The notes beneath the pieces are model-generated. The model was given only the letters and a program-made list of their open reading frames with translations, did not search any database and was not told the origin of the DNA. Below, piece by piece: positions 19,146 through 31,260 of a DNA stretch of 64,000 nucleotides (position 1 is its first letter; each line of letters begins with the position of its first letter). This stretch comes from Staphylococcus pragensis (lineage in GTDB: Bacteria; Bacillota; Bacilli; Staphylococcales; Staphylococcaceae). The stretch is taken from contig NZ_SRPJ01000001.1 in assembly GCF_004785665.1 (NCBI RefSeq), forward strand, positions 992,001 to 1,056,000. The letters are read 5' to 3'. Made by a program: the position numbers and the translations under genes.

Positions 19146-20507
19146 ATGGCTGAAGAAAAATTACAAAGAGGGTTGAGTAATCGTCATGTGCAATTAATTG
19201 CCATTGGCGGCGCAATTGGTACAGGGTTATTCTTGGGAGCTGGACAAACGATAGCAATGACAGGTCCATCTATTTTATTCACCTATATTATTATAGGCTT
19301 CATGTTATTCATGTTCATGAGAGGTCTCGGAGAAATTATGATTCAAAATACCCGTTTCCACTCTTTCGCAGACGTGACTAATGAATACATAGGACCTTTC
19401 GCCGGTTTTGTAACTGGTTGGACTTATTGGTTATGTTGGATTATTACAGGAATGGCCGAAGTTACAGCTGTTGCAAAGTATGTAAGTTTCTGGTTCCCAC
19501 ACATTCCAAACTGGATTTCAGCATTATTCTGTGTATTAATTCTAATGGCATTCAACTTATTAAGTGCTAAAATATTTGGTGAATTAGAATTCTGGTTTGC
19601 GATTATCAAAATCGTTACAATCATCGCTTTGATAGTTGTAGGTTTAATTATGATTCTATTCGCGTTTAATACACAATTTGGTCATGCAAGTTTCACTAAC
19701 TTATATAAACATGGCATCTTTGCTGATGGCGCTTCAGGTTTCTTTATGTCATTCCAAATGGCACTATTCTCATTCGTAGGTATCGAAATGATTGGTGTGA
19801 CAGCCGGAGAAGCTAAAGATCCAGAGAAAACTATTCCAAAAGCAATTAATGCGGTACCATTAAGAATTTTAGTATTCTATGTGGGTGCATTAGCAGTAAT
19901 CATGTCAATTATCCCTTGGGATAAAGTGGATCCTGCTGAAAGTCCATTTGTACGATTATTCTCATTAATTGGTATTCCGTTTGCAGCAGGATTAATTAAT
20001 TTCGTAGTATTAACAGCAGCAGCATCATCTTGTAACAGTGGTATCTTCTCAAATAGCCGTATGTTATTTGGGTTATCTGAACAAGAACAAGCACCTCCTT
20101 CTTTTAGAAAGACAAATAAAAACGGTGTACCACATATTGCAATTATCGTATCATCAGCGTTATTGTTGGTTACAGCATTGCTAAATTACATCTTCCCTGA
20201 TGCTACTCTAGTATTTACTTATGTAACAACTATTTCTACTGTATTATTCATTATTGTATGGGCATTAATTATTATTGCTTATATCAATTATCACAGAAAA
20301 AATCCTGAGCTACATAAAAAAGTTAATTATAAACTTCCTGGTGGTAAATATATGGGATATGCAATTCTAGTGTTCTTCATTTTAGTATTCTGTTTATTAT
20401 TCGTGAATGAAACTACTAGAAATGCGATTTTCTTAACACCATTATGGTTTATCATTTTAGGATTAATGTATTTAAGATATAAAAAAGTAGCTAAAAGAAC
20501 TAAATAA
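19146..20507 (+). CDS. Amino acid permease, APC/AAT family
   Basis: A 453-aa inner-membrane amino acid:proton symporter with about 12 TM segments. The N-terminus (LQRGLSNRHVQLIAIGGAIGTGLFLGAG, residues 5-32) and the motif FVGIEMIGVTAGEAKDPEKTIPKAIN (~216-241) place it in the AAT group with AapA/CycA (D-serine, D-alanine, glycine) and proline permeases. It is related to but distinct from LysP at the start of the window. Substrate cannot be fixed from sequence; small neutral amino acids are most likely. AGGGAG precedes the ATG. It is a single plus-strand gene between citZ and pyk. Confidence 0.85.
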   Translation: MAEEKLQRGLSNRHVQLIAIGGAIGTGLFLGAGQTIAMTGPSILFTYIIIGFMLFMFMRGLGEIMIQNTRFHSFADVTNEYIGPFAGFVTGWTYWLCWIITGMAEVTAVAKYVSFWFPHIPNWISALFCVLILMAFNLLSAKIFGELEFWFAIIKIVTIIALIVVGLIMILFAFNTQFGHASFTNLYKHGIFADGASGFFMSFQMALFSFVGIEMIGVTAGEAKDPEKTIPKAINAVPLRILVFYVGALAVIMSIIPWDKVDPAESPFVRLFSLIGIPFAAGLINFVVLTAAASSCNSGIFSNSRMLFGLSEQEQAPPSFRKTNKNGVPHIAIIVSSALLLVTALLNYIFPDATLVFTYVTTISTVLFIIVWALIIIAYINYHRKNPELHKKVNYKLPGGKYMGYAILVFFILVFCLLFVNETTRNAIFLTPLWFIILGLMYLRYKKVAKRTK

Positions 20508-20521
20508 TTATATTGCTCATA

Positions 20522-20560
20522 AACCTTAACTTATCGAATTCGGTAAGTTAAGGTTTTTTT
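20522..20560 (+). terminator. Permease terminator
   Basis: AACCTTAACTTA (20522-20533) pairs perfectly with TAAGTTAAGGTT (20544-20555), followed by TTTTT. Confidence 0.9.
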
Positions 20561-20647
20561 ATGTAACAATTAATCTAGTATTGCTTATTCTTAATCGTTC
20601 CTTCTTAAAACATACGTCACCCTTTTACACGTGATTCCTTTAAGCAT

Positions 20648-20689
20648 AAAAAATAGGCTAAACCATTTAATAGTAATGGTTTAGCCTAT
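20648..20689 (-). terminator. pfkA-pyk terminator
   Basis: A 15-bp stem (20689-20675 with 20667-20653) with a T run on the minus strand. Confidence 0.9.
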
Positions 20690-20732
20690 GATATTGATTG
20701 TAAAGCTTAATATTTTATATGGCTTTAATTAA

Positions 20733-22493
20733 TTATAAAACGTTAGCATAGCCTTCAAAGATTTTACCTTGGGCAGCATCGACAGTTACTAAAATATCAT
20801 TTTTGAATTCTTTAGTAGCATTTTCAACACCAATTACTGTTGGAATACCTTTTTCAAGACCAATAATAGCACTTGGAGATGTAATACCATTTTCTTCAGT
20901 GATTAAACCAACTGCTTGTTCTACGTATGGTACTAGAGTTTCATCTACAGAGTTAGTAACAATAATTGATTCACTTAAGTCTTTACCTTCTAAGTCACTA
21001 GCGCTATTCGCAACAACAGTTTTACCTACAACTGATCCACGTCCTACGCCTTGACCTTTAGCAATTTCGTCGCCTACTAAGTGTAATTTCATCATATTAG
21101 TTGTACCTTGTTCACCAGTTGGTACACCTGCAGTAATAATAATTAAGTCTCCGTTACTTACTCTTCCAGTTTCAACAGCAGTTGCAACCGCATTATTTAA
21201 AAGATCATCTGTAGTTTTACGACCTTTTTTAATTACAGGGTAAGCACCCCAAACTAATGCTAATTGACGAGCAGTGTGTTCACTAGGTGTAACTGCGATA
21301 ATATCTGAATGAGGACGATATTTAGAAATAGTTACCGCTGTAGAACCACTTTCTGTAGCAGCTACGATAGCTTTAACATTTAAGTTAAGAGCAGTGTGTG
21401 CTACTGATACACCAATTGCATTTACAAGAGATGTTTCAACTAATTTAGTACGGTCAGATAATAATTTTTTGTAATCTTGAGCTGCTTCAGCAGATACGGC
21501 AATATTTCTCATTGTTTTAACTGCTTCTTCAGGATATAAACCTGCAGCAGTTTCACCAGATAACATTACTGCATCAGTACCATCGTAAATCGCATTGGCT
21601 ACGTCACTTGCTTCTGCTCTTGTAGCACGTGGGTTACGTTGCATAGAATCAAGCATTTGAGTAGCAGTAATAACTGGTTTACCAAGTTTATTACATTTTC
21701 TAATTAAATCTTTTTGAACAATTGGTACTGATTCAGGTGGAATTTCAACACCCATATCACCACGAGCAACCATTAATCCATCAGAAACTTCAAGAATTTC
21801 TTCGATGTTATCTATACCTTCTTGGTTCTCAATTTTAGGGAAAATTGTAATATTGTGATTATTCTCTCTTTCAAGAATCTCACGAATATCTAATACGTCA
21901 CTTGGACGACGTACGAAGCTTGCAGCAATGTAGTCTACATCTTCTTTAATACCGAATAAGATATCCGCAGCGTCTTTATCAGTGATACCTGGTAAATTAA
22001 CTTTAATACCTGGTAAGTTAACACCTTTTTTATTTTTCAATTCACCAGTATTTAAAATATCACACTTAACTTCGCCTTTAGCTTTATCAATGTCTTTAAC
22101 TTGTAATTCAATTAAACCGTCATCAAGTAAGATATAAGATCCTAAGTCAACATCGTTAATTAAATCACCGTATGTTACAGAGAATTTCTCAGGTGTACCT
22201 TCCACTTGATTCATGCTTACGATAACTTCTTTACCTTTTTCAAGTGTAATTAAGCCATCTTTCATGTCGTGAGTACGAATTTCAGGTCCTTTAGTATCAA
22301 GTAAGATACCAATAGTTTTACCTAATTTATCAGCTACTTTACGAATTGTATCGATACGCGCTTTATGTTCTTCATGGCTACCATGAGAGAAGTTTAAACG
22401 CGCAACGTTCATTCCAGCTTTCATTAATTTTTCTAACATTTCCTCTGATTCTGATGCAGGTCCAATAGTACATACGATTTTAGTCTTTCTCAT
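20733..22493 (-). CDS. pyk: Pyruvate kinase with C-terminal PEP-utiliser-like domain
   Basis: Final glycolytic step, PEP + ADP to pyruvate + ATP. 586 aa. The catalytic A/B barrel contains ARLNFSHG, the substrate and Mg-binding FPKIENQEG, and [12 protein letters not shown]; the allosteric C domain runs to about 470. Residues ~475-586 form the extra C-terminal domain of Bacillus/Staphylococcus enzymes, related to the phosphohistidine domain of PEP synthase/PPDK. In it the expected His of TSH is Pro540 (ITSPSA), so it cannot be phosphorylated there. Co-transcribed 17 nt after pfkA. Confidence 0.96.
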   Translation of the reverse strand: MRKTKIVCTIGPASESEEMLEKLMKAGMNVARLNFSHGSHEEHKARIDTIRKVADKLGKTIGILLDTKGPEIRTHDMKDGLITLEKGKEVIVSMNQVEGTPEKFSVTYGDLINDVDLGSYILLDDGLIELQVKDIDKAKGEVKCDILNTGELKNKKGVNLPGIKVNLPGITDKDAADILFGIKEDVDYIAASFVRRPSDVLDIREILERENNHNITIFPKIENQEGIDNIEEILEVSDGLMVARGDMGVEIPPESVPIVQKDLIRKCNKLGKPVITATQMLDSMQRNPRATRAEASDVANAIYDGTDAVMLSGETAAGLYPEEAVKTMRNIAVSAEAAQDYKKLLSDRTKLVETSLVNAIGVSVAHTALNLNVKAIVAATESGSTAVTISKYRPHSDIIAVTPSEHTARQLALVWGAYPVIKKGRKTTDDLLNNAVATAVETGRVSNGDLIIITAGVPTGEQGTTNMMKLHLVGDEIAKGQGVGRGSVVGKTVVANSASDLEGKDLSESIIVTNSVDETLVPYVEQAVGLITEENGITSPSAIIGLEKGIPTVIGVENATKEFKNDILVTVDAAQGKIFEGYANVL

Positions 22494-22510
22494 TATAAAA
22501 GCCTCCTAAA

Positions 22511-23536
<1,026 letters not shown>

Positions 23537-23569
23537 TTAGGTGTTCCATTAATATAGGTGCTTTATATT

Positions 23570-23587
23570 GATGTAAACGTTTTATAT
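23570..23587 (-). promoter_or_regulatory. Weak cre-like element upstream of pfkA
   Basis: Plus-strand TGTAAACGTTTTAT keeps the TGWAANCG half of cre but departs in the other arm. It overlaps a possible TTTACA -35 of pfkA. Tentative. Confidence 0.3.
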
Positions 23588-23610
23588 ATTAAAATTAACT
23601 TATTCAATAT

Positions 23611-23646
23611 AAAAAAACTAGAAATCAAAGTATTGATTTCTAGTTT
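23611..23646 (-). terminator. accDA terminator
   Basis: Perfect 13-bp stem AAACTAGAAATCA / TGATTTCTAGTTT with T run on the minus strand. It separates accDA from pfkA-pyk. Confidence 0.9.
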
Positions 23647-23651
23647 TAAAA

Positions 23652-24599
23652 TTAATTTTCATTATAAGAACCGATATTTCTAAACTTGTTAAATCTATTT
23701 TCGACTAATTCATCCGCGCTTTGCTTATTTAATTCATCTAAGTGTTTAACAAATGCAGTTTTAATGTCTTTAGCCTGTTGTTCGATATTATTATGAGCGC
23801 CACCAAGTGGTTCATTGATTACTTCATCAATTACATTTAATTGATGTAAATCCTTAGCAGTAATTTTCATCGTTTCTGCAGCCATCTTAGCTAATGAACT
23901 ATCTTTCCATAATAATGCCGATGCACCTTCAGGAGAAATAACTGAATATGTACTATTTTCAAGCATTAAAATTTTATTAGAAATACCGATACCTAGTGCG
24001 CCACCACTACCGCCTTCACCAATGACAATAGCGATTACTGGAACTTTAAGTGAAGCCATTTCAACTAAATTTCTAGCGATAGATTCACTTTGACCTCTTT
24101 CTTCTGCAGCTTTACCCGGATAAGCACCTTTAGTATCAATAAAGGTAAAAATAGGACGCTTAAACTTCTCAGCTTGTTTCATCAATCTTAAAGCTTTACG
24201 ATATCCTTCTGGATGAGCCATACCGAAGTTTCTATAAATATTATCTTTTGTACCCTTACCACGTTGTTGTCCTATTACTGTTACTGCTTGTCCGTTTAAA
24301 TAACCGATGCCACCTATCATTGCTGGATCGTCTCTGAAATTTCTGTCTCCATGTAACTCAATAAAAGAATCAAAAATATGAGGTATATAATCAAGTGTAG
24401 TAGGTCTTTCTTGTAAACGTGCGATTTGTACTCTATCCCACGGCTTTAAATTTGTATAAATCTTTTTCGTTTCTCTCTCAAGAGAAGCTTCTAATAAATC
24501 AATTTCATCTTGCAAATCAACATCATTTTTTTCTTGAGATTCTTTTAAAGATTCAATTTTATTCTTTATATCAAATAATGGTTTTTCAAAATCAAGCAT
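23652..24599 (-). CDS. accA: Acetyl-CoA carboxylase carboxyltransferase subunit alpha
   Basis: With AccD it forms the carboxyltransferase that moves CO2 from biotin to acetyl-CoA for fatty acid synthesis. 315 aa. N-terminal coiled helix (1-60), then a crotonase-fold core with [13 protein letters not shown], the oxyanion-hole segments [12 protein letters not shown] and [11 protein letters not shown]. Its ATG overlaps the end of accD by 8 bp, so the subunits are translationally coupled. Confidence 0.97.
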   Translation of the reverse strand: MLDFEKPLFDIKNKIESLKESQEKNDVDLQDEIDLLEASLERETKKIYTNLKPWDRVQIARLQERPTTLDYIPHIFDSFIELHGDRNFRDDPAMIGGIGYLNGQAVTVIGQQRGKGTKDNIYRNFGMAHPEGYRKALRLMKQAEKFKRPIFTFIDTKGAYPGKAAEERGQSESIARNLVEMASLKVPVIAIVIGEGGSGGALGIGISNKILMLENSTYSVISPEGASALLWKDSSLAKMAAETMKITAKDLHQLNVIDEVINEPLGGAHNNIEQQAKDIKTAFVKHLDELNKQSADELVENRFNKFRNIGSYNEN

Positions 24600-25458
24600 T
24601 CGGTTTCACCTCTTGGTGCATTTTTAAAATTTGAGCAAGCGTTGTTTTCATTTCTTTACGATGCACAACTTTATCAAGTTGACCATGCTCTAATAAAAAT
24701 TCAGCAGTTTGGAAATCATCTGGTAATTTCTCATTAATAGTTTGTTCAATGACTCTACGACCAGCAAAGCCAATTAAAGCCTTTGGTTCACTTAAATTTA
24801 TATCTCCTACAGAAGCAAAGCTCGCTGATACCCCGCCCGTTGTCGGATGAGTTAAATAAGAAATATATAGCAAACCAGCATCAGAATGGCGTTTTAAAGA
24901 GACGCTCGTCTTACCCATTTGCATTAATGATATAATACCTTCTTGCATTCTCGCACCACCACTAGCTGAGAATAAAATGAAAGGCAAACGATGCTCAGTA
25001 CAATAATCAATAATACGACAAATTTTTTCTCCAACTACAGAACCCATACTACCCATTCTGAAACGTGCATCCATAACAGCAATTCCGTATTTGATGCCTT
25101 CTAATTCTGCAGTACCTGTTACCACTGCTTCATTTAAATCTGTCTTCTTTTGATCTTTTTCAATTTTTTCCTGATAACCTGGAAAATCTAATGGGTTAGC
25201 AGATGTCATTCCTTTATCAAATTCTTCAAACGTATGTTCATCTGAAATCGCTTCTATTCTTTTATAAGCAGGTAATGCAATGTGATGATCACAATTAAAG
25301 CATACATTTAAATTTTCGGATAATTCTTTTGTATACATAATTTTTTTACATTTAGGACATTTAGTCATTATCCCTGCTGGAACTTCATTTTGTTTTGAAT
25401 CTTGTACTGTTAAATATTTCTTTTTCTTACTACTTCTATTAAAAAAATCTTTAAACAT
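24592..25458 (-). CDS. accD: Acetyl-CoA carboxylase carboxyltransferase subunit beta
   Basis: Zinc-containing beta subunit of the carboxyltransferase, 288 aa. The N-terminal zinc ribbon C-x2-C...C-x2-C is complete (TKCPKCKKI...NVCFNCDHH, about residues 33-58). The crotonase-like core contains [13 protein letters not shown] and [18 protein letters not shown]. The ATG at 25458 has GGAGG 7 nt upstream and gives the known N-terminus MFKDFFNR; an in-frame ATG at 25488 has no good site. Heads accD-accA. Confidence 0.96.
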   Translation of the reverse strand: MFKDFFNRSSKKKKYLTVQDSKQNEVPAGIMTKCPKCKKIMYTKELSENLNVCFNCDHHIALPAYKRIEAISDEHTFEEFDKGMTSANPLDFPGYQEKIEKDQKKTDLNEAVVTGTAELEGIKYGIAVMDARFRMGSMGSVVGEKICRIIDYCTEHRLPFILFSASGGARMQEGIISLMQMGKTSVSLKRHSDAGLLYISYLTHPTTGGVSASFASVGDINLSEPKALIGFAGRRVIEQTINEKLPDDFQTAEFLLEHGQLDKVVHRKEMKTTLAQILKMHQEVKPNA

Positions 25459-25544
25459 GTGTAAACCTCCACGTAACCTATCAAACAACCTTATAGTTTA
25501 CAAAAATGTTGAATTTGCGTCTTTAATCGCTTGCAAAATATTAG

Positions 25545-25582
25545 AGAGAAATTATGAATAAATATTAATTCATAATTTCTCT
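25545..25582. repeat. 15-bp perfect inverted repeat between malic enzyme gene and accD
   Basis: AGAGAAATTATGAAT (25545-25559) and its exact reverse complement (25568-25582), separated by 8 nt. Neither strand has a proper T run after it, so it is either a weak terminator of the malic enzyme gene or a regulatory dyad for accDA. Confidence 0.6.
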
Positions 25583-25644
25583 GTAAATATAGCAAACTGA
25601 ATTATTGGTTAATTATTTAACAAGTTGGATTAAATAACTTTTTA

Positions 25645-26874
25645 TTATTTTAAATCAGTTAATTTCATTGTTTTATCGTACACTTTTTGAGGGTCAACAT
25701 CAATACGAGCTACACCTGATTCCATTGCTGCTTTAGCAACTTCACGGGCCACTGAAGGTGCTACTCTTTTATCAAATGGTCCAGGAATGCAGTAGTCAGG
25801 GTTCAATTCATCTTCTTCAATTAAATTAGCAATCGCTTCAACCGCTGCTTTCTTCATATCTTCATTAATGTGAGTTGATTCAGTTTCTAAAGCGCCTCTA
25901 AAGATACCTGGGAATGCAAGTACGTTGTTAATTTGGTTAGGGAAATCTGAACGTCCAGTACCAACTACTTTAGCCCCAGCTTCTTTAGCATCATCAGGTT
26001 TGATTTCTGGATTAGGGTTAGCCATAGCAAAGATGATTGCATCATCAGCCATAGTTTGTACCATTTCTTTAGATAATAAATCTGCTACAGATACACCAAT
26101 AAATACATCTGCATCTTTGATAACATCTTCTAAAGAACCATCTACTTTGTCTTTATTTGTAAATTTAGCAACGTATTCTTTAGTCTCATTCATACCATGA
26201 GAACGTCCTTCATAAATAGCACCTTTAGAATCACACATAACCATATTTCTAACACCATATGCATCTAAAAGTTTTACAATTGCAATACCAGCAGCGCCAG
26301 CTCCATTAAGCACTACTTTAATATCTGATAAATCTTTATTAACAATTCTTAGGGCATTAATTAAACCAGCCATTGTAACAATAGCAGTACCATGTTGATC
26401 ATCGTGGAATACTGGAATATTTGTTTCTTTCTTTAATCTCTCTTCAATTTCAAAACAACGTGGCGCTGAAATGTCTTCTAAATTAATACCACCGTAGTTA
26501 GGTGAAATAAGTTTAACTGTTCTAATTATTTCTTCAGTATCTTTTGTATCTAATGCGATAGGTACACCATTAATTCCTGCAAAACTTTTAAATAGAACTG
26601 CTTTCCCTTCCATAACTGGAATACTAGCAGCAGCGCCAATGTTTCCTAAACCTAATACTGCTGTACCATCTGTGACAACAGCAACTGTATTTCTTTTAAT
26701 AGTATAATCATATACAGTACGAGGATCTTCATGAATCTCTTTACATGGCTCAGCTACGCCCGGTGAATAAGCTAAGCTCAGTTCTTCTTTATTCGTTACC
26801 TTTACATTAGGCATTATTTCTAATTTACCTTGATTTTCTTTGTGCATTTGTAAAGCGTCATCTCTTAAAGACAT
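25645..26874 (-). CDS. NAD(P)-dependent malic enzyme
   Basis: Oxidative decarboxylation of malate to pyruvate. 409 aa, the short bacterial form without the phosphotransacetylase tail. N-terminal malic domain with [16 protein letters not shown] (catalytic Tyr) and the metal-binding stretch [12 protein letters not shown]-terminal NAD(P)-binding domain with [18 protein letters not shown]. The ATG at 26874 is preceded by AGGGG; a TTG one codon earlier is also in frame. Related to Bacillus YtsJ/MaeA types; cofactor preference cannot be read here. Located upstream of accDA, which needs acetyl-CoA and NADPH downstream. Confidence 0.9.
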   Translation of the reverse strand: MSLRDDALQMHKENQGKLEIMPNVKVTNKEELSLAYSPGVAEPCKEIHEDPRTVYDYTIKRNTVAVVTDGTAVLGLGNIGAAASIPVMEGKAVLFKSFAGINGVPIALDTKDTEEIIRTVKLISPNYGGINLEDISAPRCFEIEERLKKETNIPVFHDDQHGTAIVTMAGLINALRIVNKDLSDIKVVLNGAGAAGIAIVKLLDAYGVRNMVMCDSKGAIYEGRSHGMNETKEYVAKFTNKDKVDGSLEDVIKDADVFIGVSVADLLSKEMVQTMADDAIIFAMANPNPEIKPDDAKEAGAKVVGTGRSDFPNQINNVLAFPGIFRGALETESTHINEDMKKAAVEAIANLIEEDELNPDYCIPGPFDKRVAPSVAREVAKAAMESGVARIDVDPQKVYDKTMKLTDLK

Positions 26875-26961
26875 CAAATCAACCCCTGTTAATCATCTAT
26901 ATTTTTTAAACGAAAATTGCGAACAACTTATTTTTTATCTTAACTCAAATGTGTATATAAA

Positions 26962-27002
26962 ATAAAATTAACTGATGATTTTATCTTATTAATCATCAGT
27001 TA
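26962..27002 (-). terminator. dnaE terminator
   Basis: TAACTGATGATT (27002-26991) pairs with AATCATCAGTTA (26980-26969), followed by a T-rich stretch on the minus strand. Confidence 0.75.
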
Positions 27003-27032
27003 ACTATATCATAAAATTTTTACATATAAAAG

Positions 27033-30000
27033 TTATACAATCCTTATATCGCTCGGTTTAAATAGATTAATAAATTGACTGAGGTAGTCCCTTTCTCTTT
27101 TAATGAAACCTAATGTCATTGTTTTATTAGACGTTTCGTTATAAATCATTACTTCAATATTATTTTCTTTGCTATTTGAAAGATGCTGTTTTACTTCCTC
27201 AATATCTGTTACATTTCGAATAATAATTTGATTCGCCTTTTTAATTTGGTTCTCTTCAAAATCATCCATCGTAGTTAAATAATTGACCACTAATTGAATT
27301 TGTTGATTTCTTTTTTCAAATTTGCCATATACGACATCAATTTCATTTTCTTTCAAAACGGTTTCCAATTGCTTAAATTTATCAGGAAAGATGACCCCGT
27401 CTATAGTATTACGACCATCATTAAGCGTTAGAAATGCCATATTTTGACCGTTTTTAGTGCGAATCTGTTTAACTCTATCAATTTGCACTAAAATTGGTTT
27501 AGAATTCATCTGATGTTTAAGCTTAAAAATCCCTAAGTATTGTTTATTGTTAAATAATTTTTCAACAGGATGATTTGAAATATAAAATCCTAAATATTCT
27601 TTTTCATAATTGCTAATCATTTGATCACTGAGTTCTTCTTTATCTTGATATGTCTGTTTAGGCGTCAACATATCAAATAAAAAGTCATCTTGTTCTACAT
27701 TAGAAACGTCATCTAAAACTTGATCAATAGCACTTAGCAATGTAGCCCGAGTCTTACCTAAACTATCAAATGCGCCAACTAATATAAGTGCTTCAAGCAA
27801 TTTTCTTGTCTTAATTCGTTTAGGGATTCTTCTAGCAAAGTCAAAGAAGTCTTTGAAATTCCCATTCTGATATCGTTCATCGACGATTAATTTCACGCTC
27901 TGATAGCCTACACCTTTAATAGCACCAAGCGACAGATATATATTAGATTCAGTCGCTTTATAAAACCAATGGCTTTTATTTATATCAGGAGGCAAAATAT
28001 TTAAGTTTTGACTTTTTGCTTCATCAATAATAGTCGCAGTTTTACTTTCATTTCCTACTACATTGCTGAGTATATTGGCATAAAAATAATTAGGATAATG
28101 TACTTTTAAATAAGCCATAATATAGGCTATTTTTGAATAACTAACTGCATGCGCCCTTGGGAAACCATAATCAGCAAATTTAAGTATTAAATCAAAGATT
28201 TGTTTACTTACCGCTTCATCATAACCATTTTCAACGGCACCATTTACAAAATGTTGACGCTCATTTTCTAATACGGTTCTATTTTTCTTACTCATTGCGC
28301 GACGTAAAATATCCGCTTGCCCATAACTAAAACTTGCGAATTGACTAGCAATTTGCATAATTTGCTCTTGATAAATGATAACTCCATACGTACGTTTTAA
28401 TATAGGCTCTAAATCAGGATGCAAATACTGAATATCACTTTGATTATGTCTTCTTGAAATATAAGTTGGTATTTCTTCCATAGGACCTGGTCTATATAAA
28501 GAGGTTACAGCGACGATATCTTCAAAATGTTCTGGTTGAAGTCTAACCAGTACTTTTCTCACACCCTCTGATTCTAATTGGAAAATGCCAGTGGTATTAC
28601 CTTTTGAAAGTAACGCAAATACATTCTCATCATTCATCGGTATTTTTTCAATATCAATATCTATATTTAAGTCTTTCTTAACTTGTGTAATAATTTGGTG
28701 AATAATTGAAAGATTTCGAAGACCCAAGAAATCAATCTTTAATAAGCCTAATCGCTCTGCTTCAGTCATTGTCCATTGCGTTAATAAGCCTGTATCCCCT
28801 GTTGTTAATGGCACATAATTATAAAGTGGTTTCTCATTTATGATAATACCTGCTGCGTGAGTAGAAGTATGTCTAGGTAACCCTTCTAATTTGCGACTGA
28901 TTTCAAACCATTTCTCATGACGATGGTTTCGGTGAACGAACTGCTTAAAATCATCGTTTTGATACGCTTCATCCAGAGTGATTCCTAAACGGTGTGGAAT
29001 AAGCTTAGATATCTCATTAAGAGTAATATCATCAAACCCCATAATTCGCCCAACATCTCTAGCAACCGCTCGAGCCAATAAGTGACCAAATGTTACAATA
29101 CCAGACACGTGGTGCTCCCCATATTTTTCTTGAACATATTGAATCACTTTTTCGCGTCTGGTGTCTTCAAAGTCTATATCGATATCTGGCATCGTTACAC
29201 GCTCAGGATTCAAGAAACGTTCAAATAGCAAATTATATTTAATCGGGTTAATTGTTGTAATGCCAAGTAAGTAACTAACTAGTGATCCTGCTGATGAACC
29301 ACGCCCTGGCCCTACCATGACATCATGAGTTTTTGCATAATGAATTAAGTCACTTACGATTAAGAAATAATCTTCAAAACCCATATCTGTTATAATTTTA
29401 TATTCATGCTTTAAGCGAGCTTCGTAACGTTCATCTCGATGTAAATCGAATTCCTGTAACTTTTGTTGCAACAGTGACCATAAATAATCTTTAGAGCTTT
29501 CGCCAGTTGGTGTTTCAAATTTAGGTAATAAATCTTGATGATATTCAATTTCAGCTGTACATTGATTTACAAGTTCTGCAGTATTGTGCAGTATTTTATC
29601 AGATAACTTCATTTCTTGAAGTTCATTTTCTGATAAAAAATGTTCCTCAATATCCTCGACATCGTTGACTAAATCTAACTTTGTATTGTTTTTAATTGCT
29701 TCTAGAGCTGGTATAGTATCTATATCTTTCGCATCAAGATACCTAGCATTTTTTAGCCAAACTGTTTTTAAATCATATATTGATGCATCACTTGTGTGAT
29801 TGATATATATCGCTTCATGATTAGCAAATTCATTAATGATAGATTGATGATCTTCTTGAGCCTCTTTAAAAATAATAGCAAGATCAGCACTATATTTATG
29901 TAACCAATCTAAGGGCACAAGGTCTTTCTCCTTCATCTTAATAGCAGATGATAATCGATACAAAGCAGTTAACCCTTTATTATTTCTGGCAAGTAACACT

Positions 30001-30230
30001 GTTTCAACGGTATTTAATCCATTCGACAAGTGAATGGTCATACCGAAGATGGGTTTAATGTGATGTTCGTTACAAGCATCATAAAATTTCGGGAAGCCAT
30101 ATAAAACATTCGTATCTGTTATTGCTAACGCCTCATAGCCATTTTGTTGCGCTTTTTTAACAACATCATCGATTTTCAAGCTTGAATATAATAAATCATA
30201 CGTTGTGTGAATATTTAAATGTGCAACCAT
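27033..30230 (-). CDS. dnaE: DNA polymerase III subunit alpha, DnaE type
   Basis: The second replicative polymerase of low-GC Gram-positives (PolC is the other); in Bacillus DnaE extends primers on the lagging strand. 1065 aa. N-terminal PHP domain (1-~210) in which metal-ligand motifs are degenerate (HTTYD and ITDTN in place of HSxYS and TDHGN). Catalytic palm with MPDIDIDFEDTRR (about residue 360) and the preceding GPGRGSSAGSL, then fingers, helix-hairpin-helix region (~800) and an OB-fold (~950). The start follows GGAAGT. Last gene of a unit with the DHH protein and CBS regulator. Confidence 0.95.
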   Translation of the reverse strand: MVAHLNIHTTYDLLYSSLKIDDVVKKAQQNGYEALAITDTNVLYGFPKFYDACNEHHIKPIFGMTIHLSNGLNTVETVLLARNNKGLTALYRLSSAIKMKEKDLVPLDWLHKYSADLAIIFKEAQEDHQSIINEFANHEAIYINHTSDASIYDLKTVWLKNARYLDAKDIDTIPALEAIKNNTKLDLVNDVEDIEEHFLSENELQEMKLSDKILHNTAELVNQCTAEIEYHQDLLPKFETPTGESSKDYLWSLLQQKLQEFDLHRDERYEARLKHEYKIITDMGFEDYFLIVSDLIHYAKTHDVMVGPGRGSSAGSLVSYLLGITTINPIKYNLLFERFLNPERVTMPDIDIDFEDTRREKVIQYVQEKYGEHHVSGIVTFGHLLARAVARDVGRIMGFDDITLNEISKLIPHRLGITLDEAYQNDDFKQFVHRNHRHEKWFEISRKLEGLPRHTSTHAAGIIINEKPLYNYVPLTTGDTGLLTQWTMTEAERLGLLKIDFLGLRNLSIIHQIITQVKKDLNIDIDIEKIPMNDENVFALLSKGNTTGIFQLESEGVRKVLVRLQPEHFEDIVAVTSLYRPGPMEEIPTYISRRHNQSDIQYLHPDLEPILKRTYGVIIYQEQIMQIASQFASFSYGQADILRRAMSKKNRTVLENERQHFVNGAVENGYDEAVSKQIFDLILKFADYGFPRAHAVSYSKIAYIMAYLKVHYPNYFYANILSNVVGNESKTATIIDEAKSQNLNILPPDINKSHWFYKATESNIYLSLGAIKGVGYQSVKLIVDERYQNGNFKDFFDFARRIPKRIKTRKLLEALILVGAFDSLGKTRATLLSAIDQVLDDVSNVEQDDFLFDMLTPKQTYQDKEELSDQMISNYEKEYLGFYISNHPVEKLFNNKQYLGIFKLKHQMNSKPILVQIDRVKQIRTKNGQNMAFLTLNDGRNTIDGVIFPDKFKQLETVLKENEIDVVYGKFEKRNQQIQLVVNYLTTMDDFEENQIKKANQIIIRNVTDIEEVKQHLSNSKENNIEVMIYNETSNKTMTLGFIKRERDYLSQFINLFKPSDIRIV

Positions 30231-30255
30231 ACATGACTTCCTTTCATTTTAAAAT

Positions 30256-31194
30256 TTATAATTTTTGACGTAATGCTTCTGCTAACTTCTCAAACTCTTC
30301 CCAACTATAAACAGAAACGCCTGACGCATTCGGGTGGCCGCCCCCACCAAATTGATTAGCAACATCATTAATGATAATGCCTTTTGAGCGTATGCGACAT
30401 CTTATTTGGTCTCCCTCATCAACAGCGAATACCCAAATTTTTAAGCCTTGAATATCAGCTACAGTATTTACAAATTGAGATGCTTCATTCGGCAATAATT
30501 GATATTCTTCTAATATTTCTTTAGTAATTCTCACTTGGCAAAATGCATGATCTTCACTCAATTCAAAGTTTTGGAAGATATAACCTTGGAAAGGCATCAC
30601 TTTAGGATCTTTTTCCGACATTTTATTTAATTCTGCATTATGATCAAATGAGAATTTCAATAATTGACTCGCTACTTCCATCGTATGCGGTGTTGTATTA
30701 TTAAACATAAATCTACCAGTATCGCCGACTATACCCAAATAAAGGACGCGTGCAACAGCATCATCGATAATATTGAAGTCATTAAAATGCGTAATAAAGT
30801 CAAAGATGATTTCACTTGTGGATGAAGCTTCAGTATTTACATAATTGATTTCACCGTATTGGTCAGTAGCTGGGTGATGGTCAATTTTAATTAACCCTTT
30901 ACCATTACTGTATCTTTGGTCATCAATTCGTGGCGCATTCGCCGTATCGCATACAATTACTAATGCATCTTCATAAACCTCATCCGCAATTTCATCTAAA
31001 CTACCGATAAATTCTAACGATACTTCTGGTTGTCCTACCGTATATATTGTTTTTTCAGGAAACTTGCGTTCTAAATATAATTTTAATCCAAGTTGTGAAC
31101 CGTACGCATCAGGATCTGGTCGAACATGTCTGTGAATGATGACCGTATCCGCTTCTTCAATTTTTTGCATAATTTCATTAAATATTCCTACCAT
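30256..31194 (-). CDS. DHH/DHHA1 phosphoesterase, NrnA family
   Basis: Probable bifunctional oligoribonuclease and 3'-phosphoadenosine 5'-phosphate phosphatase (nanoRNase). 312 aa. DHH domain with [11 protein letters not shown] (~19-29), VCDTANAP and the DHH triad in [13 protein letters not shown]1 domain with the [10 protein letters not shown] substrate motif (~285). The ATG at 31194 has GAGGAG 9 nt upstream. Sits 25 nt ahead of dnaE, an order shared with Bacillus ytqI-dnaE. A c-di-AMP/pApA phosphodiesterase role is possible for the family but not shown. Confidence 0.88.
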   Translation of the reverse strand: MVGIFNEIMQKIEEADTVIIHRHVRPDPDAYGSQLGLKLYLERKFPEKTIYTVGQPEVSLEFIGSLDEIADEVYEDALVIVCDTANAPRIDDQRYSNGKGLIKIDHHPATDQYGEINYVNTEASSTSEIIFDFITHFNDFNIIDDAVARVLYLGIVGDTGRFMFNNTTPHTMEVASQLLKFSFDHNAELNKMSEKDPKVMPFQGYIFQNFELSEDHAFCQVRITKEILEEYQLLPNEASQFVNTVADIQGLKIWVFAVDEGDQIRCRIRSKGIIINDVANQFGGGGHPNASGVSVYSWEEFEKLAEALRQKL

Positions 31195-31260
31195 AAATGA
31201 TTTCTCCTCAATTTTTATTTTTTGAAAATGCAGCTCCAAACAGACTGCATGACTTACTAA

